A stretch of 64,000 bases of DNA from NCBI GenBank assembly GCA_964445765.1, contig CAYULD010000001.1:62001-126000 (forward strand). The letters are read 5' to 3'. Source of the DNA: JANPLD01 sp964445765. Its GTDB lineage: Bacteria > Pseudomonadota > Alphaproteobacteria > Rickettsiales > UBA8987. The translations under genes were made by a program, and so were the position numbers. Every line of letters starts with the position of its first letter. Within the stretch, counting starts at the first letter, position 1. Under the pieces are notes generated by a model. It searched no databases and was not told where the DNA came from. It worked only from the letters and a program-made list of their open reading frames with translations. This document shows positions 12,501 to 19,471 of this stretch, in pieces.

Positions 12501-13913
12501 GAAAAACAATATAAAGTTGTGTTTAATCAAAATGGTGTGAATTTTATAAAAAATAATATTTCCCCTTCTCAATTAAAAGATTTGGAGATAAAAATTACCG
12601 CCTCAAATGGAAACGCTAACCCAGCCCTTCTTGAAATTGATGAAGAAACACTTAGTATTGAGGTTACTGATTCTAGCCCAGCTTCAAGCTCTTGGGTGCA
12701 TTTTGGAGGATATAATACTTTCTTGCCAACTGTAAATGTTGATTCAACATTTGATGGAACTTATCATATACATCATAGAGAGATTGTTCTTAAAGATTTT
12801 ATGGCGGATTCTAGCAATTTTGTAGGAACAAATAATGGCGGTATAGCTTGGTTGATGAATTTTGTTTTAGATGACACTGATGGCTCTAACAAAGATGGAA
12901 AAGTAATTATAAAACACCATATTGGCAACCATCAAATTGATGGAAATATTAACTTTAGTAGTTCTTACCTTCAGCAATTTTGGAGTGGCTATAGTGGCTG
13001 GAATGGTGGTCAAGGCTTTGGTAACGATGGATCTAATATAAATGTATTAGAGGTTGCCAATGGTTTTCATAAAAACAAATTAACAGACATATACAATGCT
13101 ATGAAAGCAATGTCTGGCAACCAATATATAACATTTGAATATGAAATTGAATATTATAACCAAATGAGTGGAGTTAATGGAGAAACTCAAAAACATAAAT
13201 TCCAAATTACACTTCACGAAAATTCTGCTACTTCTAACTCTAGTTATAATCCGAACTCAATAACTTTAGATGAATATGTTGGTTTTGCAGATCTTAATGA
13301 TCAAGATGGTTTATCTTTCGCAAATGATAATCTTGATAGTGATGGCTTAAATGTTGCTAGTGCAGAGGAAGTTACAAATAATGGCTTCTATAATGTGCTT
13401 AAGCAAGGTAGCAATGAAGCTGATGTTACACTTGTAACTTTTGCAACAAATAATGGTCAAGATATTCAATCAGTAAGTTTGCCTACATCAGTTACTTTAC
13501 AAACTTCTAATAATCAGAGTTTTGCATTAGTTAAAGGCTCACATTTCCAATTAAATTCTTTAGGGGAATTGATTTTAACTAAAACAGGTGCGGATTTCTT
13601 AGCAACCAAAATTACTGGTGCAAATACGGCATCAGGTGCATTGAATTTTAGTGTAACCACTGAAACAGGTGAAGTGATTAACGCAACTTATAACCTAAAA
13701 TTTAGTAACCTAAATATTGCTGTTAATGATGATTCAGTAAATGGTGTAAATGCAAACCAAGCTCAGTCTGATTTCATTTTTGAAGCTATAGGTAATGATT
13801 TTAGAATTGAAGATTCAACTGGCAATCAAGTTATTATAAGCACTGATGATAATACTTCATTGGAATATAATGCATCTCTTGATACATTTGTTTATCATCA
13901 TAACGATATATAA
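3546..13913 (+). CDS. Giant cadherin/VCBS-like repeat protein, probable surface adhesin
   Basis: One uninterrupted 3455-residue frame, rich in Asn, Ser and Asp; I found no cysteine. Most of it consists of about 20 diverged modules of roughly 130-180 residues. Each ends in a pattern like 'Y.h.L...G...L..L..G....F.h.h.D..G.......h.I.G' (for example KGYQKLREIQNGEQGTLEF and QTAIDYLKTQVGIGQTKNF). This resembles calcium-binding cadherin-like/VCBS modules of large bacterial adhesins. Residues 1-200 and the His-rich part near 3070-3130 (YHIHHREIV, KHHIGNHQ) differ from the modules. A Gly-rich linker lies near residue 1607. There is no N-terminal signal peptide; family knowledge suggests type I secretion through a C-terminal signal, but no ABC exporter, HlyD or TolC gene is in the window. 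It stands alone as a transcription unit. Adhesin function is inference. Confidence 0.85.
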   Translation: MSLIINRNWLNGYNFNANAIIDEEDENNFGNLLFGNDNLNLFNDIRINNYQGNWREFGALDSSFTINTSYQNVTSKVFFKFTLVKDGITQVFQGVSGQNGMKAEEQFYQYLVSIGMEGIRIGSRPTSTMASKSGNVYSQEHKLYILDGDIAKLNQLLDVGDSLKIETRIEYGYLNSNNQFYVFSNNNEASKWSSLTIEGTAYNGEVIPPIEDPNITEVYDYNDHSLLINNIANVYVKEDELIYSANTPNPLGGLFSFNYVDNDTSANGVSSLDRISKIEIKGAGVYSSIIANHINSSSSGNFNWNPSSKLSGEYYIEYNQNLQRFEMHLTEKGYQKLREIQNGEQGTLEFLITVKDENGNVDQTPAKIIVNVNGQYSNPTIVALDPYPNDSSQLANNKITYLERDDDLTDGDTGLYLQTPGTEAQGGARRIIAEYNVGNLANNGNLEPEAKINLYVFNQLKQEFELGNHYTLSKTKNSDNTWNIKVLLTKEGEKYLRNDNTGVGSSNKEFKFELQVKDATSGEIGVGFVNVEVTPVSNSISTFEALSSPITFISSLTSGSTEIQELQLQSNGSFIGAIKVTDIDKIDKIENVKIEATGVFANQLSLIEGSLFGNDGDYSILRSLFENFDKNQNIGFLLKKDGVKKIKDLIGDNEKLTLKLSFDVIDYNGAKRTFNHNLIINGDSLPEVTVDGNEDNNFNSFEFSQVNEDDAKISPNGILAKVKFFDKGGDASTLSASFQLSQGSEVYDNNGNLVNLDLQFETDFKLEATSGGSGNVTKFYNLVLTQSGYDKLFAYLQYNQGVELEFRVWATENSGGNSNQALLRINILDVNLPIKIEVYNSTNSDNNQIDALDIALDETTGVIGTIKEDEIENFVATIRLSDADNALPANLSADAITITVGNNSITINNDNDEITLDKIFSNSDPYSALYSLNLNVGVRAQIRDLLTLVNSNKEKDINFKITFSGNKFQTQTKEFTLKVQAINEAPFIIEETSTTQINSYDIANFDPATNTLGKWTIKDLDGNLNLFALNEDGFIAFNNDVSNSAWWQNNSQRSRLGLEVKVDNVLIPFSELKNYFDLKITLIKGDFVVTNNSGDLISNIDDEYNFELKFKDLTSYNNFVAQKLGGVNFTGNKNLSIKLITRDIGNGGGSSSATTKLFSDLVEKTITFTNSTPTLELDGNYNIQNGVIVIEENDFDSLTNADGEVLLAAFKANDDDELASFNSEIINFANTTGTIKATFAIASLPSTLSNLSQSTTFTTQDIIFDSSHYVIEYIAGSSSNEGRIEVRLTNDGKLFLDKELNRRNASDYEAISFDVKLSVQDEQGNIKEVTQKIRINGGNDEVVLLASESSPTNKDISLINQNTEITFFRFADYDNNYILSSPQPVLSVKTASGLDITNFFTLTQVQFSGTGITNNPITPREFKFALKFKNLAEYNNFNAQYLADGFESIFTEISITDNLGAKATHAAQINFSNQVIDPNATTFIYNTGNTPNNNVAFLDDDLIPANRVVAEVIANDNDGILAVDIVPSSFSAVMEDGEDISNFFETQITNNIVRILVKAEKVSELKNKVVTGNKLFVNFETRALDDDGNITNSDLVQLTISEDGNSLVGGGGNGSGGFMLISSSSSVEFIDLTPNQADLIDEDITLDKDIEKFEVTGNIQSSSVNIFSAKLNGVEYKDLFKIEQISPSIQQYIVKVKDANSLATLKNIITAQNQKIEFIFKATEFTSGLPVTQSDVFDVIFDDASNTNQAPVWGEIQNVNDLDTNDFVVEINETDFTSSLFNLFSINLSDDNAVQLQDIELVDGKIEFDLGGGVIKTFNHSSNDFNVSFSTQNNSAFINFSNFRASIVNEIKNEIDTGETAIAKFTMKYTDASGAVSEKEYTIRINGEGSSTQNQAPVFDEVIILGDTNNDKFIIDTTTQTLIDNASANNNWNKFFEVKVSDDANFNGSIIGVVNNVEFKDSNGVVIATFNYPTDFNSNSSLSSSGGVFNSTISAWLTSDGRAKLNALPLSTPMQAVVNMTYTDSGTPAQTATQLFTINLNGFSNPPSNQVPVINVDNTGLTIDFNERVRNDNDNSKTLDDSDVISKFSIIDSDNPNATYSNSDFVISLFDGASNLTANLGSNWFDVINSSSNNYELKLSQTAIDYLKTQVGIGQTKNFELKIQVKDKVDNTILSTVKTSIFSLTDNNMKFPVDIFSDNNIGDFVSGINESALPSNPNATDKFKFFEVKIEDADFTNQAITDATLASSSATVNLVNISNASQSISLVKGTDYEVITVFDSNGNGRVVGNLLQSGINKIKAETWLNNNVTAEGTLNIQLNDGGLFTGKNIKLSIKGSDLVVNPVDTIATNTIGNIAINEGDISINNNYKLGSFTVTDPDGIVSVTLDSSKISFGANPTNLVASDFILIQVGNSNEYEIRIQPSAYSKITALNNNQNPVVTFANGAIIMVTKDGANLNGANITSLSNQFTLTINGETPNNPVSFTDNFNDGVGGIYGNTGVVGDFTSNIKEDLLSAGASIIAEVIITDADLNTVGDLNAKLVAAGFDDSEITLNGNGGSITLSKALNEFDISKHFIGNNQFKLQVVLMPDGFQKISSLQSLNDNTSISGIFKIKIADGLNNSVIEKDINIVIEGKTNVVDTPPTIILDGFADGVNSKTINEANLNASGDTILGKINISDDNGFFIIPNTNIPGITANLSFDANGNNINLIENIHYEVSQLMGTGNNRYFEIILKEAGKNLLAPLLNSGQSIKINALIDALDNAPNGGNSSSENFEFVIEGVNSPANNAPVISNNPSANINEDNLTTGFTLHTWNITDANANDNITITLNAISGNGFNFLAGKTFNDYFELVQTQLANNNKSVALKIKQNANINEVKKLLNLGDTGTINFTITASDGNLTTTRDAEIKIDGKGMDLEIRDITSDFISTPLDDVNLDTNTSIIEFSVRDDSPIINPAVTLKIQGAATFIPTNLYSVVFVQDNNNLPDYYEKQYKVVFNQNGVNFIKNNISPSQLKDLEIKITASNGNANPALLEIDEETLSIEVTDSSPASSSWVHFGGYNTFLPTVNVDSTFDGTYHIHHREIVLKDFMADSSNFVGTNNGGIAWLMNFVLDDTDGSNKDGKVIIKHHIGNHQIDGNINFSSSYLQQFWSGYSGWNGGQGFGNDGSNINVLEVANGFHKNKLTDIYNAMKAMSGNQYITFEYEIEYYNQMSGVNGETQKHKFQITLHENSATSNSSYNPNSITLDEYVGFADLNDQDGLSFANDNLDSDGLNVASAEEVTNNGFYNVLKQGSNEADVTLVTFATNNGQDIQSVSLPTSVTLQTSNNQSFALVKGSHFQLNSLGELILTKTGADFLATKITGANTASGALNFSVTTETGEVINATYNLKFSNLNIAVNDDSVNGVNANQAQSDFIFEAIGNDFRIEDSTGNQVIISTDDNTSLEYNASLDTFVYHHNDI

Positions 13914-13922
13914 AAATTGCTG

Positions 13923-15353
13923 TTAAACTTCAGTTCCACCAACGGTTAAGCCAGAAATTAATAGGGAAGGTTGCCCCACACCGACTGGAACGCCTTGCCC
14001 ATCTTTGCCACAAGTGCCAACCCCATCATCTAGCTTCATATCATTTGCAATAGCTTTTACATTTTTTAGGCATTCTGGGCCATTACCGATGATGGTTGCA
14101 CCTTTAACTGGATATTTAATTTTGCCATCTTCAATTTTATAGGCTTCATTCGCTGAAAACACAAATTTGCCAGAGGTTATATCAACTTGGCCACCCCCAA
14201 AACTTACAGCATAAATGCCGTTTTTAACTCTTGAAATAAGCTCTTGCTGTGTTGAATTTCCATTCAACATATAAGTATTTGTCATTCTAGGTAAAATGCT
14301 ATGCTCATAACTTTCACGCCTGCCATTTCCAGTTGGTTTCATACCCATAAGCCTTGCATTTAGCCTATCTTGAATGTAACCAACCAATATTCCATCTTCA
14401 ATTAAAACGGTTTTATTTGTTGGCGTGCCTTCATCGTCTATTGTTAGAGAGCCTCTGCGGTTTTCAATCGTGCCATCATCTATAACTGTAACGCCTTTTG
14501 CAGCCACCCTTTGCCCCATTAAGCCTGCAAAAGCAGAAGTCTTTTTGCGATTAAAATCACCTTCTAAGCCGTGTCCAACCGCCTCATGTAGCAAAATCCC
14601 CGGCCAGCCTGCACCTAAAACAATATCCATTTCACCAGCTGGGGCGGGCTTTGCATCTATGGAAGTTTTAGCCTCACTTAAAGCCTTTTCGCAACCAAAA
14701 GCGAGTTTTTCATCGTTTAGAAAATCTGAATATAAACTTCTTCCGCCCATTCCATAACTGCCTCGTTCTTTTTTGCCATCTTTTTCATATACTATTGAGA
14801 TATTAACCCTTACTAACGGCCTAATATCTGCAAATTCTTTGCCTCCCTCACGCAGGATATAAACAACTTGCCACTCCGAAGCTATTGAGGCAGAAACCTG
14901 TTTTACATTAGAATCTTTCTTTCTAAGATAGTCATCAATGAATTTTAATTTTGCGAGTTTTTCTGAAAAACTAATTTCTTCAAGCGGGTTATGACTTTTG
15001 TATAAATTTATATTTGCAGCATTTGGGCTAATATCTTTTTTATAGCTGTTAACGCTGGATTTTAGAGAATTTATAACATTAGCCGCATTTTTAATAGAAT
15101 TTATATCCAAAATTGAAGAATGGGCATAAGCGGTTGCCTCCCCCAGAACCCCACGCAATCCAAAGCCTTGAGTGGTATCTGAGCTTGCATTTTTTAAGTT
15201 GCCCTCATCAAATAAAATTGATTCACTAACTGAATATTCCGCAAATAATTCACCATCATCTAATGGGTGTAAAGTATCAGAGATAAGTTGCTTAACTGTT
15301 GCTTCATTCAAACCATATGTGTTGAAAAAAATATTTTTTGCTATATTTAACAT
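13923..15353 (-). CDS. tldD: TldD family metalloprotease
   Basis: A 476-residue TldD/PmbA-family zinc peptidase. The TldD-type HExxxH motif is HEAVGH at residues 256-261, inside LLHEAVGHGLEGD. The C-terminal beta-sandwich region (GTCGKDGQGVPVGVGQP) is also typical. TldD with PmbA (TldE) forms a cytoplasmic protease that degrades unfolded peptides and processes ribosomally made peptides such as microcin B17. No pmbA or peptide precursor lies nearby, so the substrate is unknown. The gene converges on the giant adhesin gene with a 9-base gap and is divergent from coxB. Length is normal. Confidence 0.96.
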   Translation of the reverse strand: MLNIAKNIFFNTYGLNEATVKQLISDTLHPLDDGELFAEYSVSESILFDEGNLKNASSDTTQGFGLRGVLGEATAYAHSSILDINSIKNAANVINSLKSSVNSYKKDISPNAANINLYKSHNPLEEISFSEKLAKLKFIDDYLRKKDSNVKQVSASIASEWQVVYILREGGKEFADIRPLVRVNISIVYEKDGKKERGSYGMGGRSLYSDFLNDEKLAFGCEKALSEAKTSIDAKPAPAGEMDIVLGAGWPGILLHEAVGHGLEGDFNRKKTSAFAGLMGQRVAAKGVTVIDDGTIENRRGSLTIDDEGTPTNKTVLIEDGILVGYIQDRLNARLMGMKPTGNGRRESYEHSILPRMTNTYMLNGNSTQQELISRVKNGIYAVSFGGGQVDITSGKFVFSANEAYKIEDGKIKYPVKGATIIGNGPECLKNVKAIANDMKLDDGVGTCGKDGQGVPVGVGQPSLLISGLTVGGTEV

Positions 15354-15430
15354 CCTAAATATTATTAATTTGTTTTTGTTAAGTTATTAAATAGATTAAA
15401 TTAAACAACTTAAATTATCATTATAAATTT

Positions 15431-16258
15431 ATGGCAAGATTATTTATTTTCTTATTTTTATTTGTTGCATCTTTTTCAAGTTTTGCAGTTCAAGCTAAAG
15501 AGCAAGGGGCACTTGATAATTTTAAGATTGAAAAACCAACTTATGGCAAGCCTGTTGATTGGCAGGTGAACTTTCAAAAGGCAGCATCGCCAGTTATGAA
15601 AAAGTTAGTTAGCCTTCACGATGGTTTGCTATATATGGTTTTTGGTATTAGCATTTTTGTTCTGCTTTTACTTATATACGCAATGTTTAGATTTCGTGAG
15701 AAAGCAAACCCCGTGCCTTCAAAAACTACTCACAATACATTAATTGAAATTATTTGGACGGCAGTTCCAGTGCTAATATTAGTTGCTATTGTTATTCCAT
15801 CTTGGCGTTTAATTAACTATATGGAAAAGCACGAAAACCCAGAGCTTACAATCAAAGCTATTGGTTATCAGTGGTATTGGGGCTATGAATATGTTGATGG
15901 TATTGGCAAAGGCATTAAGTTTGAAAGTTATATGACGCCTGATGACAAACTCAAAAAAGGTGAGCCAAGACTTCTAAAAACTGATAACCCTGTTGTTCTG
16001 CCAGTTAATACTAATATTAGAGTTTTAACTACTGCGGCAGATGTAATTCACGCTTGGGCGGTGCCTTCATTTGGCGTTAAGAAAGATGCAATCCCCGGTA
16101 GAATTAATGAAACTTGGGTTAGAATTACTAAAGAAGGCACTTTTTATGGCCAATGCTCTGAGCTTTGTGGCCCTAAGCACGCCTTTATGCCGATAGAAGT
16201 TAAGGCTGTTTCTAAAAAAGCATATAAAAAATGGGCAAAATCTCAACTCAAAGGCTAA
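15431..16258 (+). CDS. coxB: Cytochrome c oxidase subunit II
   Basis: A 275-residue subunit II of an aa3-type oxidase, which takes electrons from cytochrome c through the binuclear CuA centre on the periplasmic side. It has a signal peptide (about residues 1-22, cut after VQA), two transmembrane helices (about 60-85 and 105-125), the aromatic stretch GYQWYWGYEY, and the CuA ligands: His in VIHAWAVPSFG, then Cys242, Cys246, His250 and Met253 in CSELCGPKHAFM. All key residues are present. The usual partners coxA, ctaB and coxC do not follow: a hairpin and a small-RNA-like unit come next. The start is leader-poor, without a clear Shine-Dalgarno. Confidence 0.98.
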   Translation: MARLFIFLFLFVASFSSFAVQAKEQGALDNFKIEKPTYGKPVDWQVNFQKAASPVMKKLVSLHDGLLYMVFGISIFVLLLLIYAMFRFREKANPVPSKTTHNTLIEIIWTAVPVLILVAIVIPSWRLINYMEKHENPELTIKAIGYQWYWGYEYVDGIGKGIKFESYMTPDDKLKKGEPRLLKTDNPVVLPVNTNIRVLTTAADVIHAWAVPSFGVKKDAIPGRINETWVRITKEGTFYGQCSELCGPKHAFMPIEVKAVSKKAYKKWAKSQLKG

Positions 16259-16295
16259 TTTTAGCTATAAATTTCAGTGCTTTACCTAGTTTTTT

Positions 16296-16327
16296 AACAT
16301 TAAAAATATTAAGATATTTTTAATGTT
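16296..16327 (+). terminator. AT-rich 14-bp hairpin after coxB
   Basis: A perfect 14-bp inverted repeat with a 4-base loop lies 37 bases after the coxB stop. The stem is nearly all A/T and no long T-run follows, so it may be a weak terminator or an mRNA-stabilising stem. The 339-base gap between coxB and the DsbD gene holds this hairpin, the promoter at 16359-16387 and the small transcript ending at about 16456. I see nothing in 16457-16597 beyond AT-rich leader. Confidence 0.5.
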
Positions 16328-16358
16328 TCTTAGCCTTAAAATAATATCAAAAAAAACT

Positions 16359-16387
16359 TTGAATTGGTAAGAAAAACAGGCTATAAA
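16359..16387 (+). promoter_or_regulatory. Sigma-70-type promoter of the candidate small RNA
   Basis: A -35 box TTGAAT (16359-16364) and a -10 box TATAAA (16382-16387) are separated by exactly 17 bases, placing transcription start near 16394. It lies between coxB and a strong terminator with no open reading frame in between. In such AT-rich DNA chance matches are common, so the claim rests on the pairing with the terminator. Confidence 0.5.
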
Positions 16388-16393
16388 CTATAT

Positions 16394-16456
16394 TGTAAGC
16401 ACAGTAGAGCTTATACCTACCAGTGAAGCCCCGATAGATTTTATCGGGGTTTTTTT
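16394..16456 (+). ncRNA. Candidate small RNA of about 60 nt
   Basis: Between a plausible promoter and a strong rho-independent terminator lies a segment of about 63 bases without a reading frame. It is noticeably less AT-rich than its surroundings. It can form a 5' hairpin (TGTAAGC pairing with GCTTATA across an 8-base loop), a single-stranded middle (CCTACCAGTGAAG), and the terminator hairpin with its T-run. I do not recognise an Rfam family in it. It could instead be the tail of the coxB transcript, but the -35/-10 pair favours a separate RNA. Confidence 0.45.
16429..16456 (+). terminator. Strong rho-independent terminator
   Basis: An 8-bp stem CCCCGATA/TATCGGGG with a 5-base loop is followed directly by seven T. 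It is the clearest plus-strand terminator in the window and isolates the following DsbD-like gene from coxB. Confidence 0.88.
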
Positions 16457-16597
16457 ATGTCAAAAAATTTTATTTTCATTCCTTGCAAAAAAGTTTTTCT
16501 AAAAAAATTAATCATTAAAAATTTTTTATTTAGCATTAAAAAATTCTAAATAAAAATTTTACATCTAATATAAAAATAATTTTACAAAAAAATAATT

Positions 16598-18715
16598 ATG
16601 AAAAATTTTAATTTTATATTCTTAAAAATAATCTTTTTATTTTTAATTAGTTTTAATGCAAATGCATTAAATACTAACTGGCAGGGAACCGAAGGAAATG
16701 AAGGCAAAGCAAGGTTTATTTATGCTGGCAAAACTTCAGGAGATTCATCAACTTTATTAGCAGGTTTAGAATTTAATTTTCAAAAAGATTGGCATACTTA
16801 CTGGAAAAATTCTGGCGATAGTGGCGTTCCCGTTGCTATAGATTTTTCAAAATTAAAAAACATAAAAGACATACAAATTATTTGGCCAGCTCCAAAAAGA
16901 GAAATAATTTATGGAATTGAAACTTATATTTTATCAGGTGATAAATTGATAATTCCGTTAATAATAACCCCTCAAAATTCTGAAGAAAAGATAAATCTTA
17001 ATCTCAATGTAAAATTCGCAGTTTGTAAAGAGGTTTGCTTATTTACAGAGGCTAATTTTGAGCAGGAAATACCTCAAAATTATCACAGTGATAATATGAA
17101 AAATGAAATTGAAAATTTTATAAAAAAATCTCCTACTAGAGAAAAAAATAACAATGCGGAATTTATAAATATTTCAGCTAATGAAAAAGAAATAATTTCT
17201 GAAATAAAAATCGCTAGAGAATTTATTTCCAAAAATGCTGATATTTTTATTAGTGAAGAAAGTAAAAATTTTAGATTTCCTAAAACAAAAAAATCATATG
17301 ATGAAAATAATTCTATTCTAAAAATTACTTCGCCTTATGAAATTTTATTAAAAGGCGAAACTTTAGAAAACAAAAATATAAATATAGTTTTTTCAAATGA
17401 AGAAAATTCTTTAGAAAAAGATATTTCTGAAGTGAAGATTGCTAAAGCCTTAGAAGAAAAAGAAATTTCAAAATCTAAAATCGTAAACAACAAAACATCA
17501 GAAAATATTTCAATATTAACCGCTATAATTGCGGCACTTCTTGGTGGGTTAATATTAAATATAATGCCTTGCGTTTTGCCAGTTTTATCGCTCAAAATTT
17601 TTGGAATGGTAAAGCACGGTGCATCAGATGCTAAATATATTAGAAAAAGTTTTTTATTTTCAACACTTGGTATTTTATTCTCATTTTTAATATTAGCTAT
17701 TGCAGTTGTATTACTTAAAGAGGCGGGTCATATTGTAGGCTGGGGAATACAATTTCAAGAGCCTTATTTTATAATATTTTTATGTATAATTCTTACACTT
17801 TTTGCAGCAAATCAATTTGGATTATTTGAAGTTTTATTGCCATCAAAGGCTAATGATAAAATAAATAATCTGCTTAATAAATCTGATGATTCATCTGCAA
17901 TGGGTAGCTTTTTAACAGGGGCATTTGCAACTTTACTTGCCACACCTTGCACTGCACCCTTTCTAACAACTGCGGTTTCATTTGCATTTGCAGGAAGTAA
18001 TAAAATTATTTTTCTGATATTTTTCTTTATGGGTTTGGGGCTTGCAATGCCATATATTTTAATAATGATTGCCCCTTCCATTGTTAAAATTTTTCCAAAA
18101 CCGGGTAATTGGATGATAAAGGTTAGAATTGTTCTTGGAATATTAATTTATTTAACAATCTATTGGTTATTATATGTTTTATATAATAATGCCGGTAATT
18201 TAGTGCCTTTCGTTATTTTTAGTGCAATTCACATTATATTTTTCTTTTTATGGTATGCTAAGAAAAAGAACTCAGAATTTATTAGAATATTTCTTGCATT
18301 AATTTGGGTTATTGCCTCTACTTACATTATTTCTGGCTTTTTAATTCACAAAGAAATAGAGGTAAAAAAACATCAATCTGAGTGGGTAAAGTTTGAAGAA
18401 GATAAGATACAAAATTATGTAGGGCAGGGCAGGGTGGTTTTAGTTGATGTAACCGCAGATTGGTGTTTAACTTGCAAATTTAATAAGTTGAAAACCATTA
18501 ACCCAATGATGGGCTATCTGAAGAAAAATAATGTTGTTTTAATGCAGGCTGATTACACCAAGCCTAGTGCAGAAATTCATAATTTTTTAGCCAAGAATGA
18601 TAGATATGCAATTCCGTTTAACATTGTATATGGTCCTAGCAAAAAAAAAGGTGTAAAATTAAGTGAAATTTTAACTGCTGAGGAAATTAAAAAAGCTATC
18701 TCAAAAGCAAAATGA
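16598..18715 (+). CDS. DsbD/ScsB-type thiol:disulfide interchange protein
   Basis: A 705-residue inner-membrane protein that carries reducing power from the cytoplasm to periplasmic disulfide proteins. Order of parts: signal peptide (1-23, ending ANA), a periplasmic DsbD-alpha/ScsB-like domain (about 25-300, with the Cys pair VCKEVC), a multi-helix DsbD transmembrane core (about 305-590) with conserved cysteines in MPCVLP (Cys325) and TPCTAPF (Cys451), then a C-terminal thioredoxin-like domain with CLTC (Cys623/Cys626). All three redox pairs are present. The long N-domain and the 'LPVLSLKIFGM' wording fit the ScsB branch; I leave the symbol blank for that reason. Likely clients are cytochrome c biogenesis or envelope proteins. 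It is separated from neighbours by a terminator upstream and a convergent pilin gene downstream. Confidence 0.94.
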   Translation: MKNFNFIFLKIIFLFLISFNANALNTNWQGTEGNEGKARFIYAGKTSGDSSTLLAGLEFNFQKDWHTYWKNSGDSGVPVAIDFSKLKNIKDIQIIWPAPKREIIYGIETYILSGDKLIIPLIITPQNSEEKINLNLNVKFAVCKEVCLFTEANFEQEIPQNYHSDNMKNEIENFIKKSPTREKNNNAEFINISANEKEIISEIKIAREFISKNADIFISEESKNFRFPKTKKSYDENNSILKITSPYEILLKGETLENKNINIVFSNEENSLEKDISEVKIAKALEEKEISKSKIVNNKTSENISILTAIIAALLGGLILNIMPCVLPVLSLKIFGMVKHGASDAKYIRKSFLFSTLGILFSFLILAIAVVLLKEAGHIVGWGIQFQEPYFIIFLCIILTLFAANQFGLFEVLLPSKANDKINNLLNKSDDSSAMGSFLTGAFATLLATPCTAPFLTTAVSFAFAGSNKIIFLIFFFMGLGLAMPYILIMIAPSIVKIFPKPGNWMIKVRIVLGILIYLTIYWLLYVLYNNAGNLVPFVIFSAIHIIFFFLWYAKKKNSEFIRIFLALIWVIASTYIISGFLIHKEIEVKKHQSEWVKFEEDKIQNYVGQGRVVLVDVTADWCLTCKFNKLKTINPMMGYLKKNNVVLMQADYTKPSAEIHNFLAKNDRYAIPFNIVYGPSKKKGVKLSEILTAEEIKKAISKAK

Positions 18716-18720
18716 ATTTT

Positions 18721-19458
18721 TTATATCGCACCTTGAAGCCAATAAATTAAACGGCAGCTTTTTGTATCATTAGTAATTTGGTAAGAAACCGTTCCAGCCC
18801 CAGCCGTTCCGAAAGTTGAAGAGCTAACACAGCCAGCTTGAAAAGTTGATAAATCATTAGTGCCTTTAATTGCAACTAAAATTCCTGAAGAGGCATTGCC
18901 ATCATCCATTTTAATATCAATCGCATAAGCATCAGAGGCATTAACTGCACCAAGTGCATATTCGCCAGATGTGGAAGGCGCACCTAAACCAATAAAATTT
19001 GCCTTAACTTCATAAATCTGCGTGCCACCTAGCAACCACTGATCTGAGCTTAAGCCCGCATAATGAGCTTTATAATAGCCTAAATCTGTTGATGATGAGG
19101 GAACGGAGTTTAATATATCTGTATCATTACCATCAAAATTTCCTTCTAAAATTGAGGATCTGGCAAGGTGATTCCACAAATAAACGCTTTCAGTGTTACT
19201 ACAACATATTCTGCCATCACCATCACCATTTGAAGCCCCAGACCAATATGATGATGCGTTAGACATATCACCCGGAAGGGCATTATACTGCAAATAAAAA
19301 GCCCCAATATTTGCATTAAAATTACTAAATTCTTTTATAATAGTTTGGTTTTTAGAATTTTGAATCATATCTTGTGCACCAAGAATTGCACCGATAATAA
19401 TCCCAACAATAACTAAAACGATTGTAAGCTCAATAAATGTAAAAGCGTTTTTATTCAA
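18721..19458 (-). CDS. Type IV pilin-like protein (pseudopilin)
   Basis: A 245-residue prepilin. After a short basic leader (MNKNA) comes the cleavage/methylation motif FTFIELTIVLVIVG, whose Glu is position +5 after the predicted cut, and a hydrophobic helix of about 20 residues. The globular part has LPGDMSNASSYW and an acidic NGDGDG loop that could bind calcium as in major pseudopilins. Cysteines occur as a CC pair (ICCSN) and two near the C-terminus. It is the last gene of an apparent operon, 13 bases after the TPR gene. A related paralog with LPGDLVDAASYW is at 24805-25515. Processing would need a prepilin peptidase, which is not in this window. The pilus platform at 31.7-38.3 kb is the likely assembly machine (inference). 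Confidence 0.92.
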   Translation of the reverse strand: MNKNAFTFIELTIVLVIVGIIIGAILGAQDMIQNSKNQTIIKEFSNFNANIGAFYLQYNALPGDMSNASSYWSGASNGDGDGRICCSNTESVYLWNHLARSSILEGNFDGNDTDILNSVPSSSTDLGYYKAHYAGLSSDQWLLGGTQIYEVKANFIGLGAPSTSGEYALGAVNASDAYAIDIKMDDGNASSGILVAIKGTNDLSTFQAGCVSSSTFGTAGAGTVSYQITNDTKSCRLIYWLQGAI

Positions 19459-19471
19459 AATTCTAAATATT

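Noticed and set aside
16457..16597. Search for a riboswitch or leader peptide before the DsbD-like gene
   Set aside because: Only AT-rich sequence with poly-A and poly-T runs; no conserved aptamer, stem set or short frame was convincing.
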